Below are positions 11,901 to 19,857 of a DNA stretch of 64,000 nt, one piece after another (within the stretch, counting starts at the first letter, position 1; each line of letters begins with the position of its first letter). Source of the stretch: a virus. The translations under genes were made by a program, and so were the position numbers. Under the pieces are notes generated by a model. That model searched no databases. It worked only from the letters and a program-made list of their open reading frames with translations, and had not been told where the DNA came from. The stretch is taken from the IMG/VR virus record IMGVR_UViG_3300044646_001284, positions 43,815 to 107,814 of that record; one strand, given 5' to 3'.

Positions 11901-14900
11901 TTCGTCTACTATAAGTCCTTTTGATTTTGCTTCAAGAACTTTTACAACTTCATCAAATAACCCAACACAAATTTTATCACCAAATGAAAGTTTTGTATTC
12001 GATTATGATTTTTACTTACCAAGAATTGATAAACTAACTCTTTCCAAAAATGGTGATTTTAATTTAGTTCTTGGAGATCCAAGCGAAGTCCCAATTCAAC
12101 CACCAATATCATCTGATGTTTTAGATTTAGCAACAATAGTTAGTGATGCATATGTTTATAACATTAGTGAAGATGTAGACATAATTCTTTCTGATCACAG
12201 AAGATTTACTATGTCTGATATCAGAGACATTGAAAATAGAGTATCTAATTTAGAATTTTATACTACTCTCTCTTTGTTAGAATCTTCCACACAAAACTTA
12301 CTTGTTGTTGATGGGAATGGATTAAATAGATTTAAATCTGGATTTTTTGTAGATGAGTTTAATAATTATGATACTTCAGATGCTGATGACTTAAACTTTG
12401 ATGCATTGATTGAAAATAAAACTTTAAGTGCTACTACAAACGAAGAAAGAATTGATTTATCTTTGTTTAGCACAGATGATTATACTGCAATTTCAAATAT
12501 AAATCTCAACAATACTAACTGTAGTAATTTAAGATTGACAGGAACAAAATTATCCTTAAATTATTCTGAAGTAGAATCATCAAAGCAACCATTTGCAAGT
12601 AAAGTTGTAAATGTAAACCCATTTAATATTGTTACTTGGTCTGGAATTTTAGAATTAAGTCCAAATACTGACACTTGGTCAATTGTTGTAAACAGAACCA
12701 GAAGGGTAAGAGGACGTTTTGGTGGAATATCTATTAGAATTATTAACACCTTTCCATTCATAAGAATAGAAAGAAACAGAGGGGGAGTTGAAACTACTGT
12801 CACTTCAATCCCATTCATAAGAACCAGAAATATTAATTTCACTGCTGCGAAATTAAAACCAAACACAAGATTTAAACTCCTTTTTGATAAGAGAGATTTA
12901 ACTACAAATACTTCAAAATCTGCAGTATTTCCAAAATTCATTGAAATAACTAATATTTCTGGAACTTTCCAAATTGGAGAAACTGTAAAATGTATTAATT
13001 CTAAAGGAACCACAGATTGTTCTTTTAGAATTTGTACACCAAATCACAAGTCAGGTCCTATAGATTCTCCATCAACAACATTTACATCTAACCCATATAA
13101 CCCATCAGTTGGCATTTCAACTCAATATGGAGTTCAATCAACATTCTTGAATGTAGATACATCAACTTTATCAAGACAAGAAGTAAGTGAATTTTGGGGC
13201 AAAATCAATAAAGGAAATAAACTTGTAGGTTCTACAAGTAAAGCAAATGCTACTGTATCTGATGTTAGATTAATTACTGACAATGAAGGTGTTTTACTTG
13301 GAAGTATTTGGATTGATGAAAGTGATGAATTTAAAACTGGCCAAAGTTTAGTTGAAGTTGTTCCAAATACAACAACACAAAACCTTCCAGGAGAGTCTGT
13401 AGTTAATTCTGCATCTACATTATTTACATCTCAGGGTCAAAAAATAGACAACCTAACAGTGACATATTATGACCCATTGGCACAAACATTCTTGGTAGAA
13501 GAAGAAAATGGGATTATCCCAACATCAGTTGATGTTTACTTTGCATCTAAAGATGATAATCTCCCAATTACATTAGAAATTAGAGAAGTGTCATTTGGAA
13601 CTCCTGGAGGAACAGATAAGGTTGTTCCTGGATTGAGGAAAGTTTTATCTGCTTCACAAGTAAACATAAGCACTAATGCAAGTGTTGCAACTACATTTAC
13701 ATTTGATACTTTAACAAATCTTTCAGCAGGAGAATATTCAATAGTTCTTCTTTCAGATTCTTTAGAATATAATGTTTGGGTGTCTGAACTTGGCGCAGAA
13801 GATATTTCTACTGTAAATCTCCCAACAGTAAATAAAATCTTTATCAGCAAACAACCATCTTTAGGAACCTTATTCAAATCTCAAAATGGAACTACTTGGG
13901 TTCCAAGTCCATTAGAAGATTTGAAATTCACTCTCAAAAAAGCAGAGTTTATAACCAGCGGAGGAACTGCAAGATTATATAATTCTACAGTTTCATTGAC
14001 AAGTCCAGAAAATAAACTTGCTGATAATCCAATAGTTGCAATTTCAACTGCTGGTCAAGTTGTGGGTGATGGTAGACATATTTTAGTATTCCATCCAAAT
14101 CATGGAATGCATTCTTCTTCAAATAAAGTTCAAATCACTGGCGTTCAGTCTGATGTTCTTCCAGAAAAACTAACAGTTTCCTATGCAACCACAGACAGTG
14201 GTGCCATTTCAGTTGCAAGCACTGCTATCTTTACAACTTTTGAAGGAACTGCAGTCAGTGTAGCAAATCCAGGTTATGTTCAAATTTCAAATGAAATTAT
14301 CAAATATGAAGATGTGGGAATTGACCAATTATTGAATGTTACAAGAGGTTTTTATGGAACAACTTTACAAAACCACAATATCAATGATTTAGTTTATAAG
14401 TATGAATTCAATAATGTTTCCTTGAATAGAATCAATACAGAACACACCTTAATATCCAATCCAAATCCAACATTAAACAATTATTATATTCAAGTTAGTG
14501 CAGGGTCTTCATTCACCCAAACAAAACTTGGTGGTGGAGAAAATGTCTATGCAACTAAGAATAAGCAATTTAGCGAACTTACTTTCAATGATAGATTTAT
14601 TGAAAGATTTAACAATACACAAGTATCAGCATCTGTAAGAACTATCACATCTACAAGTGTTGATGGTAGTGAAGTGTCATTTATTGATAGTGGTTCTCAA
14701 ACTGTAGGAATTAGTAGTATCAATAATTTAGAAACTCCAAGAATGGTTGCATCTAGAGTAAATGAAACCACTTACCTAAATGCCACAAACTTTGCTGGTA
14801 GTAGATCATTTACTTTAGAGTTGAATCTTAGCACAAATGACCAAAATGTTTCTCCACTGATAGATTTAACACAAAACTTTGCAATTGGTAAAATTTATAA

Positions 14901-15363
14901 TATTAATCAACCAGTTGGTCTGTCATCTTATGCATCTGACAATAGAGCAAACTCAAATACAGATGATTCTCATGATTTTGCATATGTGTCAAACAGGGTG
15001 AACTTAGAGCAAAGTGCAGATTCTCTCAAAGTTCTGTTCTCTGCTTATAGACACTCATCATCTGATGTAAGAGTTCTTTATAAGATTTTTACAAATGATA
15101 CTCCAGATAATGAACAAATTTGGAATTTGTTCCCAGGCTATGATAATTTGGATGTTAATGGAAATGTAATTAATTCTGATAATAATGATGGAAGGTCTGA
15201 TTTAAATGTTAGAAGTAGTTTGAATGGTGAATATTTAGATTATACTTTTACAATTGACAACTTACCATCATTTACTGGATTCCAAATTAAAATTCTTGGA
15301 ACTGGAACAAATCAAGCATACTCACCATTAATTAGAGAATTGAGAGCAATTGCATTGAGATGA
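8905..15363 (+). CDS. Giant DUF4815-type virion structural protein
   Basis: A 2152-residue protein starting MPQSTNLNKNPYYDDF. The first 120 residues, with VQTRELTTLQSILQNQVEKLG and KKNTVVVPGGFAY, match the N-terminal DUF4815 region of giant virion proteins in marine T4-like phages. The middle holds repeated modules of the form G-S-x-G-x-V followed by L-x-V-x-G-x-F-x-x-GE (for example near residues 490-530, 850-900 and 1440-1480), which look like repeated small beta domains. The position between gp8 and gp13 is that of T4 genes 9 to 12 and wac, so it may replace baseplate and fibre-attachment proteins. That function is inference. The stop overlaps the next start as ATGA. Confidence 0.8.
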   Translation: MPQSTNLNKNPYYDDFSDSKNFYKVLFKPGVTVQTRELTTLQSILQNQVEKLGSAFFKKNTVVVPGGFAYDSTFYSVEIEGSYKGIDVENYFSKLVGTTLTGRTSNVTAKVEKVLSRQDSIRNNTTLYIKYQSSSSENFTSNIFSDGEELTINQNITFDSGSILSGSSVAKTIAPTNRKSTSIASAAKIDSGVYFVRGYFVNVSTDTLVLDQYSNTPSYRVGLNISEEIINANQDSSLYDNAQGFSNFAAPGADRLKISLSLSKKSLTDFNDENFIELFRVVNGNLRKIKNETDSSYITDILARRTFDESGNYYVNPFNVESIDSLNDNLGNGGLYSEGESTENGIIPAEETGIIKVSAGKAYVQGYEIPTTTEVLSFPKPRTTAHVESSSAVFSTGNLLRVNNVKNIPNIGLTTDFTISLYDQRLSANVASGTTIGVARVYDFSSYITSYENQASQFNLHAFDIQVYSKIDTDSPLTSIVVGDYIKGNNSGSTGFVKTNSGQTLTLYQVSGQFIQNESLIVNGIGSTVAVGTFTNYSVDDIKAVSNGTFVADSLLSKEVVLTGPFSLSVDAGVGTIRSNNGSSFASNLKVADIVKYPQVGVGSDIFAKITSINATKNQIVLATTSTVPNVCSGDLGISTSLQTVSVIKSQLIQTDDPSLTTNLNNNNIANVDFLNSNIYTKVSYNSVTKSSTTLTLPSLSGTDYVYSTFNPERYIVVNVDGSIENLTTATFTITGGGKNAEFTNLSATAGPCKVITTQIKSNVSQKSKKLTRCASLTINKTKYTTPPNAGLAQTSVYGTRVEDDQISLNTSDIIQVHGVFESSSTSNPTLSWLELSGLNSTNSSVDDLIVGELVIGATSGAVALYAQKKSAARIDIIYKNDSVFALGETVTFSESGYTATTASINAGDKNIVNEFILDNGQRTHFYDFGRLIRKESSKEPSGRLTIFFDQFTYNTNDYGDLVAVNSYPTTLTKKLIPEFDGLRNTDVLDVRPRVTNYSSSTISPFDFASRTFTTSSNNPTQILSPNESFVFDYDFYLPRIDKLTLSKNGDFNLVLGDPSEVPIQPPISSDVLDLATIVSDAYVYNISEDVDIILSDHRRFTMSDIRDIENRVSNLEFYTTLSLLESSTQNLLVVDGNGLNRFKSGFFVDEFNNYDTSDADDLNFDALIENKTLSATTNEERIDLSLFSTDDYTAISNINLNNTNCSNLRLTGTKLSLNYSEVESSKQPFASKVVNVNPFNIVTWSGILELSPNTDTWSIVVNRTRRVRGRFGGISIRIINTFPFIRIERNRGGVETTVTSIPFIRTRNINFTAAKLKPNTRFKLLFDKRDLTTNTSKSAVFPKFIEITNISGTFQIGETVKCINSKGTTDCSFRICTPNHKSGPIDSPSTTFTSNPYNPSVGISTQYGVQSTFLNVDTSTLSRQEVSEFWGKINKGNKLVGSTSKANATVSDVRLITDNEGVLLGSIWIDESDEFKTGQSLVEVVPNTTTQNLPGESVVNSASTLFTSQGQKIDNLTVTYYDPLAQTFLVEEENGIIPTSVDVYFASKDDNLPITLEIREVSFGTPGGTDKVVPGLRKVLSASQVNISTNASVATTFTFDTLTNLSAGEYSIVLLSDSLEYNVWVSELGAEDISTVNLPTVNKIFISKQPSLGTLFKSQNGTTWVPSPLEDLKFTLKKAEFITSGGTARLYNSTVSLTSPENKLADNPIVAISTAGQVVGDGRHILVFHPNHGMHSSSNKVQITGVQSDVLPEKLTVSYATTDSGAISVASTAIFTTFEGTAVSVANPGYVQISNEIIKYEDVGIDQLLNVTRGFYGTTLQNHNINDLVYKYEFNNVSLNRINTEHTLISNPNPTLNNYYIQVSAGSSFTQTKLGGGENVYATKNKQFSELTFNDRFIERFNNTQVSASVRTITSTSVDGSEVSFIDSGSQTVGISSINNLETPRMVASRVNETTYLNATNFAGSRSFTLELNLSTNDQNVSPLIDLTQNFAIGKIYNINQPVGLSSYASDNRANSNTDDSHDFAYVSNRVNLEQSADSLKVLFSAYRHSSSDVRVLYKIFTNDTPDNEQIWNLFPGYDNLDVNGNVINSDNNDGRSDLNVRSSLNGEYLDYTFTIDNLPSFTGFQIKILGTGTNQAYSPLIRELRAIALR

Positions 15364-15593
15364 TAAAAAAATACGCTAAGGTTGAAGGACATCCCAATCT
15401 TTTGAGGGATTTGTCTACAAATGCAATAGTTAATACAGATAAAATTGGATTTGATAATTATACTTTAGCAAAAAGAAAAAGACAAGATGAGCAAAAAAGA
15501 ATTGATAATATTGAAGAATCTATATCTGAACTTAAATCTTCACTTGAAGATATTAAACAATTATTGAGGAAAGTTGCAAATGAATCCCAATGA
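15360..15593 (+). CDS. Small coiled-coil protein conserved in marine T4-like phages
   Basis: A 77-residue basic protein starting MIKKYAKVEGHPNLLRD. The first 35 residues are a compact conserved block, and residues 38-75 form a likely coiled coil with a regular spacing of I and L (IDNIEESISELKSSLEDI). The start overlaps the stop of the giant upstream gene as ATGA, so translation is probably coupled. I recognise the pattern as a small protein commonly found before gp13 in marine T4-like phages, but no function is known to me. A minor tail or neck role is a guess from its place. Confidence 0.65.
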   Translation: MIKKYAKVEGHPNLLRDLSTNAIVNTDKIGFDNYTLAKRKRQDEQKRIDNIEESISELKSSLEDIKQLLRKVANESQ

Positions 15594-15765
15594 ACTTAAT
15601 CTAGAAACTGTTTCAAAACTTTTTGAATTTGAAAAAATTTCCAGAGAAATAGATTCTTGCACTAATATTGATTTGCTCAAAAATCTTTGCAAATGTTATG
15701 TAAAACTTTATATGAAACAAGAAGAAGTTGTATCTTCTTTAGGATTACCAAATCTAAATAACTAA
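15580..15765 (+). CDS. Small hypothetical protein before gp13
   Basis: A protein of about 61 residues starting MNPNELNLETVSKL. The ATG at 15580 is chosen over the TTG at 15574 because GAGGAAAG stands about ten bases upstream. It overlaps the end of the preceding gene by 14 bases. Predicted mostly helical (SREIDSCTNIDLLKNLCKC) with two cysteines close together. It has no recognised domain. It lies in the late operon just upstream of gp13, so it is probably a virion or assembly protein. Confidence 0.55.
   Translation: MNPNELNLETVSKLFEFEKISREIDSCTNIDLLKNLCKCYVKLYMKQEEVVSSLGLPNLNN
15754..15760 (+). promoter_or_regulatory. Possible late promoter element CTAAATA
   Basis: CTAAATA overlaps the last codons of the upstream small gene and stands 18 bases before the gp13 start. 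It is a shortened variant of TATAAATA. Weak on its own. Confidence 0.25.
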
Positions 15766-15778
15766 AAAGAGCACAATA

Positions 15779-16609
15779 ATGGCTAAACCAGCATCAAGAC
15801 AAGAACTTATTGATTATGCCTTAAGGCAACTTGGTGCCCCTGTATTGGAAATCAATGTTTCTGAAGAGCAAATTGATGACAGATTAGATGATGCTTTGCA
15901 GTATTTTAATGAGAGGCATTTTGATGGTGTTGAAAAAATGTTTCTTAAGTATAAAATTACTCAAGATGATATTGATAGGGGAAGGTCTAGAGGTGGTAGT
16001 AAAAATGTAGGTATAGTTACAACTACAGTTACAACTGGACTGGGGTCATTTAATTGGGAAGAAAACTCAAATTATATTCCAGTTCCTGATACAATTGTTG
16101 GTATAGAAAGAATCTTTAAGTTAGATAACAGAACAATCACATCTAATTTATTCAATGTAAACTATCAGTTATTTTTAAATGATATTTACTGGTTTAGCTC
16201 TACTGAACTTTTGAATTATTATGTAACAAAAAGATATCTTGAAGATATTGATTGGATTGTAAATCCACAAAGACAAATTAGATTTAATAAGAGACAGAAC
16301 AGATTATACTTGGATATGAGTTGGGATGCTGTTACTGTAAATAATTATCTTATAATGGAATGTTATAGAATATTGGACCCCAATAATTATATAAAAGTTT
16401 ATAATGATTCTTTCTTGAAACTTTATTTTACTGCATTACTCAAAAGGCAATGGGGTCAAAATTTAATTAAATTCAATGGCGTAAAACTTCCTGGTGGAAT
16501 TGAACTGAATGGAAGACAAATCTATGATGATGCAGTGAAGGAACTGGAAGACATTAGAATGAGAATGCTTAGTGAGTTTGAGACTGCACCCTTTGACCTT
16601 ATTGGTTAA
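15779..16609 (+). CDS. 13: Neck protein gp13
   Basis: This is the T4 gp13 homologue, which with gp14 closes the head after packaging and joins it to the tail. The 276-residue protein opens MAKPASRQELIDYALRQLG and continues APVLEINVSEEQIDDRLDDA, the well-conserved N terminus of marine T4-like gp13. The family length is close to this. The stop is followed after four bases by a homing endonuclease gene rather than directly by gene 14, which is unusual because 13 and 14 are normally adjacent. No promoter is obvious other than the CTAAATA upstream. Confidence 0.9.
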   Translation: MAKPASRQELIDYALRQLGAPVLEINVSEEQIDDRLDDALQYFNERHFDGVEKMFLKYKITQDDIDRGRSRGGSKNVGIVTTTVTTGLGSFNWEENSNYIPVPDTIVGIERIFKLDNRTITSNLFNVNYQLFLNDIYWFSSTELLNYYVTKRYLEDIDWIVNPQRQIRFNKRQNRLYLDMSWDAVTVNNYLIMECYRILDPNNYIKVYNDSFLKLYFTALLKRQWGQNLIKFNGVKLPGGIELNGRQIYDDAVKELEDIRMRMLSEFETAPFDLIG

Positions 16610-16613
16610 TATT

Positions 16614-17165
16614 ATGCAATACTACACATATGCTTATTTAAGAGAAAATAAAACTCCTTACTATATTGGTAAAGGAAAAGGAGATAGAGCATATCATAAA
16701 AATGGACATAAATCTCATGGAATTAATTTGCCCCCAATTGAAAGAATTATTATTTTAAAAAATAATCTAACAGAAATTGAAGCATTGCAACATGAAAAAT
16801 ATATGATTTCAATTTTTGGAAGAAAAGATTTGGGTTCTGGGATTTTATATAATAAAACTGATGGTGGAGACAATCCACCAAAAGCAAAACCAAATCAAAT
16901 TAATAGAATAAAAGCAATACAAAATTTTTGGGACAATTTATCCCAAACTGAAAGAAAAACAAGAGGGAATAAAATTTCAAAAACTAAAAAAGGAAATGGA
17001 AATCATTTACCAACATGCAAAGTTGTTATAAATGAATTAAATATTGAATTTAATTCAATAAAAGAATGTGCTCAATATATTAATGGGGATCCTTCTACAA
17101 TTGTAAAATGTTTGAACGGAAGAAGGCAGAATAGTCATAAAGGATATACTTTTAGTAGGTCATAG
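16614..17165 (+). CDS. Free-standing GIY-YIG homing endonuclease
   Basis: A 183-residue protein. The ATG at 16614 gives MQYYTYAYLR directly in the GIY-YIG fold; the GTG at 16572 would overlap gp13 and add an unlikely leader. Motifs: TYAYLR at 5-10, YYIGKGKG at 16-23 with R25 and H28, the catalytic-type Glu at about 61 in QHEKYM, and ILYNKTDGG near 77-85. The C-terminal part (about 130-180) contains SIKECAQYINGDPSTIVKC and GYTF, a NUMOD-type helix-turn-helix DNA-binding module seen in homing endonucleases. It sits between neck genes 13 and 14 with almost no spacing, a typical free-standing homing endonuclease insertion. It would cut phage genomes lacking it and spread by repair. Confidence 0.85.
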   Translation: MQYYTYAYLRENKTPYYIGKGKGDRAYHKNGHKSHGINLPPIERIIILKNNLTEIEALQHEKYMISIFGRKDLGSGILYNKTDGGDNPPKAKPNQINRIKAIQNFWDNLSQTERKTRGNKISKTKKGNGNHLPTCKVVINELNIEFNSIKECAQYINGDPSTIVKCLNGRRQNSHKGYTFSRS

Positions 17166-17167
17166 AT

Positions 17168-18544
17168 ATGTTAAATCCATTTTTCATACAGGGAACATCA
17201 GGGGAACAAGGTCTTGTACAAGACCTGATAAATGAACAATTAAAAATGTATGGCATAGAAATTTACTATATGCCAAGAGAATTCGTGTCTGAAGGAAAAG
17301 TTATAAAAGAAGTTTTATATTCAAAATTTACTAAAGCATTTCCAATAGAAGCATACTTGGTAAATTATGAAGGTTTTGACCCAAATAGTATTTTGATGAG
17401 TAAATTTGGAGTAAGAGTTACTGATGAAATGACTCTTATCATTTCATCAGAAAGATTTGAGACATATATTGGCGAATTGATGAAAGATATTACCTTAGTA
17501 AAAAATGCTACAAGACCTAATGAAGGTGATTTACTTTATATTCCATTGAGCGATAGCTTTATGGAAATTAAGTATGTTGAAAATAGAAAACCATTCTATC
17601 AACTTCAAAAGAACTATGTTTATGAATTGAGATGTGAAGTATATGAAATAGAAGATGATGAAATAAAAACAACAATTGATTCTATTGATAAGTCATTGAA
17701 AGATGTAGGATATGAATCCACATTGAATATGTCAGGAATTGGAGTAACTGCAACTGCAACTACAACACTTGTTACTGGTGGGGTTCAAACTACAGAAATA
17801 ATTAGTGGTGGATACAGATATACTTCTATTCCAACATTTAATGTTTCTTCTCCCATTTCTGGCACTAAAGCAACGCTTGTTGGTGTAGTAACCAGTAAAA
17901 TGGGATTACTATCATCAAAGAGTTTAAGTGATGTATACATTCAGAATCCAGGATCTGGATACAATCCAAGCAAACCCCCAATAGTGGATGTTTCTGGGGG
18001 TGGTGGTTATGGTGCTCAAGTTAGAGTTGGAATTGCAACCTCTGGTAGCATAGGACCCATTCAGATAAACAATTCTGGACAGGGTTATGTGCTTGAACCA
18101 GTAGTAACAATATCAAGTCCAGTTGGAGGAGGAGTAACTGCTGTTGCTAAAGCTTTCTTGAATAATGTTGGAGGTATTTCATCTATTAGAATTGTCAATG
18201 CAGGATATGGTTACACACAAACTCCAACAATCACTGTTTCTGCTGGAACCACTGTTTCTACTGGCAACTTTGTCTTTAATGAAACAGTAACTGGTTCAAT
18301 ATCCAATGCAGTTGGAACTGTTAAAAATTGGGATTCAGAAACCAGAGAATTGAAGGTGACAGGATTTGGAACTAACTTTATAGTTGGTGATATTGTAGTT
18401 GGTGCAGCATCAAGTGCAATTTACATAGTTTCAAATAGAGAAGAATTTGAAACAACATCTGCATATGATAATTCTGACATTATTGAAGAAGAAGCAGATA
18501 ATATTTTAGATTTTAGTGAAATTAATCCTTTTGGAGAAGTTTGA
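17168..18544 (+). CDS. 14: Neck protein gp14 with inserted G-Y repeats
   Basis: Homologue of T4 gp14, partner of gp13 in the neck. The first 180 residues (MLNPFFIQGTSGEQGLVQ, then EQLKMYGIEIYYMPR) are the conserved gp14 core. The protein has 458 residues against 256 in T4. The extra part, about residues 195-420, holds four or five copies of a repeat like NPGSGYNPSKPPIVDV, NSGQGYVLEPVVTI and NAGYGYTQTPTITV. The conserved C terminus EEEADNILDFSEINPFGEV comes after the repeats, so they are an internal insertion. The same repeat type occurs in gp8 and the upstream giant proteins, which suggests a shared surface module. Confidence 0.88.
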   Translation: MLNPFFIQGTSGEQGLVQDLINEQLKMYGIEIYYMPREFVSEGKVIKEVLYSKFTKAFPIEAYLVNYEGFDPNSILMSKFGVRVTDEMTLIISSERFETYIGELMKDITLVKNATRPNEGDLLYIPLSDSFMEIKYVENRKPFYQLQKNYVYELRCEVYEIEDDEIKTTIDSIDKSLKDVGYESTLNMSGIGVTATATTTLVTGGVQTTEIISGGYRYTSIPTFNVSSPISGTKATLVGVVTSKMGLLSSKSLSDVYIQNPGSGYNPSKPPIVDVSGGGGYGAQVRVGIATSGSIGPIQINNSGQGYVLEPVVTISSPVGGGVTAVAKAFLNNVGGISSIRIVNAGYGYTQTPTITVSAGTTVSTGNFVFNETVTGSISNAVGTVKNWDSETRELKVTGFGTNFIVGDIVVGAASSAIYIVSNREEFETTSAYDNSDIIEEEADNILDFSEINPFGEV

Positions 18545-18558
18545 CTAAATACTAAATA
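18545..18558 (+). promoter_or_regulatory. Tandem CTAAATA, possible late promoter for gp15
   Basis: CTAAATACTAAATA directly follows the gp14 stop codon and lies 17 bases before the gp15 start. Each half is close to the T4 late element TATAAATA. The tandem arrangement makes chance somewhat less likely. Confidence 0.4.
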
Positions 18559-18575
18559 ATGTGAAAAAATAAAAA

Positions 18576-19427
18576 ATGTTTGGTAGGTATTTTTATCATA
18601 AGTCAATACAAAAGACAGTAACTGCTTTTGGAACTTTATTTAATAATATACAGATCAGAAGATTTGATGAGAATGGAAATGCTTTATCTGTATTAAAAGT
18701 TCCTTTTGCTTATGGTCCAACTCAAAAGTTTTTAGCAAGAATAGAGCAACAACCACAAGGAGATAGAAAAGTTGCTCTAACTCTTCCAAGAATGTCTTTT
18801 GAGATGACTACTATTGATTATGATGCCCAGAGGAAATCGTCAGTTATTCAAACATTCTCTGCTCCAAGATCTGACACTGGAAAGGCTGCAAAAGTATATT
18901 CCCCAACTCCATATAATATTGGATTTGAATTAAATATTATGAGCAAAATACAAGATGATGCTCTGCAAATTATAGAACAAATTTTACCATTCTTTCAACC
19001 ATCATTTAACATATCTGTTAGAATGATCCCAGAAATTAATGAAGTTAGGGATATTCCTGTAATTTTAAATAGAGTTGGGTTTAGAGATGATTATGAGGGA
19101 GACTATACCACAAGAAGGATTATCATTTATACCTTAAACTTTACTGCAAAAACTTATCTGTTTAGTGAAATTCCTTCAGATGATCAAGGACTTATCAAAA
19201 AAGTTCAAGTTGATTATGCTACAGATGCTATCTTAAATGCAAGAAGGGAAGTTAGATATACATCTACTCCTAAAGCACTTGAAGACTACAATGGAGATAA
19301 TGTTATCAATACTGCTGATGACCCACTTATTCCATATGGGGATGATTTTGGATTTAACGAACAAATCATAGATTTCCAAGATTTCAAAGATTACAGTAGC
19401 AGTCAAGGAATTGATGTTGATATATAG
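18576..19427 (+). CDS. 15: Tail sheath stabiliser / tail terminator gp15
   Basis: Homologue of T4 gp15, the ring at the top of the tail that stabilises the sheath and joins tail to neck. The 283-residue protein begins MFGRYFYHKSIQKTV, close to T4 MFGYFYNSSFRRYA, and shares NIQIRR near residue 25. It also contains YNIGFELNIMSKIQDDALQI and QILPFFQPSFN at about 108-148, a hallmark region of gp15. Length matches T4 (272). It is followed by the terminase small subunit gene after three bases. Confidence 0.9.
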   Translation: MFGRYFYHKSIQKTVTAFGTLFNNIQIRRFDENGNALSVLKVPFAYGPTQKFLARIEQQPQGDRKVALTLPRMSFEMTTIDYDAQRKSSVIQTFSAPRSDTGKAAKVYSPTPYNIGFELNIMSKIQDDALQIIEQILPFFQPSFNISVRMIPEINEVRDIPVILNRVGFRDDYEGDYTTRRIIIYTLNFTAKTYLFSEIPSDDQGLIKKVQVDYATDAILNARREVRYTSTPKALEDYNGDNVINTADDPLIPYGDDFGFNEQIIDFQDFKDYSSSQGIDVDI

Positions 19428-19430
19428 TGT

Positions 19431-19847
19431 ATGGATAAAAAATTTTCAAAGTTAGAAAAATCTTTAGATATAGAAACTACTTTAGTTCCTATATCTAAAG
19501 AAGTTATTGATATCAAATCTACTGATGTTCCTAATGATCCACAAAAAGATTATGAATATAGTAGAGGTCAACTCTATAGTTTAATCTCAAAAGGACAAGA
19601 AGCAGTTGATGGTATATTGGAGATAGCTCAAGAATCTGGTCATCCAAGAGCATTTGAAGTTGCTGGTCAATTAATTAAATCTGTTGCAGATACTACAGAT
19701 AAATTAATTGACCTTCAAAAGAAAATGAGAGACTTGGATGCACCTCAAAAAGGACCTACAACAGTCAACAATTCACTTTTTGTAGGTTCTACTGCAGAAC
19801 TATCTAAACTTATAAAACAAGGTCTTCTAAATAATGAAGAAGAATAA
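19431..19847 (+). CDS. 16: Terminase small subunit gp16
   Basis: A 138-residue, mostly helical protein at the gp16 position. DYEYSRGQLYSLISKGQEA and GHPRAFEVAGQLIKSVAD in the central part are the conserved helices of T4-like gp16, which forms rings that regulate the gp17 packaging motor. A C-terminal segment NNSLFVGSTAELSKLIKQ is also typical. The family length is about 130-165. In T4 gene 17 follows directly, but here three genes intervene before 17. Confidence 0.87.
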   Translation: MDKKFSKLEKSLDIETTLVPISKEVIDIKSTDVPNDPQKDYEYSRGQLYSLISKGQEAVDGILEIAQESGHPRAFEVAGQLIKSVADTTDKLIDLQKKMRDLDAPQKGPTTVNNSLFVGSTAELSKLIKQGLLNNEEE

Positions 19848-19857
19848 TATTCTATAA

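Noticed and set aside
12561-13013. 150-residue open frame on the minus strand
   Set aside because: It lies wholly inside the giant DUF4815 gene, has no ribosome binding site, and its composition (Val, Leu, Phe, Ile rich) is that of a reverse-strand shadow of AT-rich coding DNA.
13536-13877. 113-residue open frame on the minus strand
   Set aside because: Same as above: antisense to the giant structural gene, without domain or signals.
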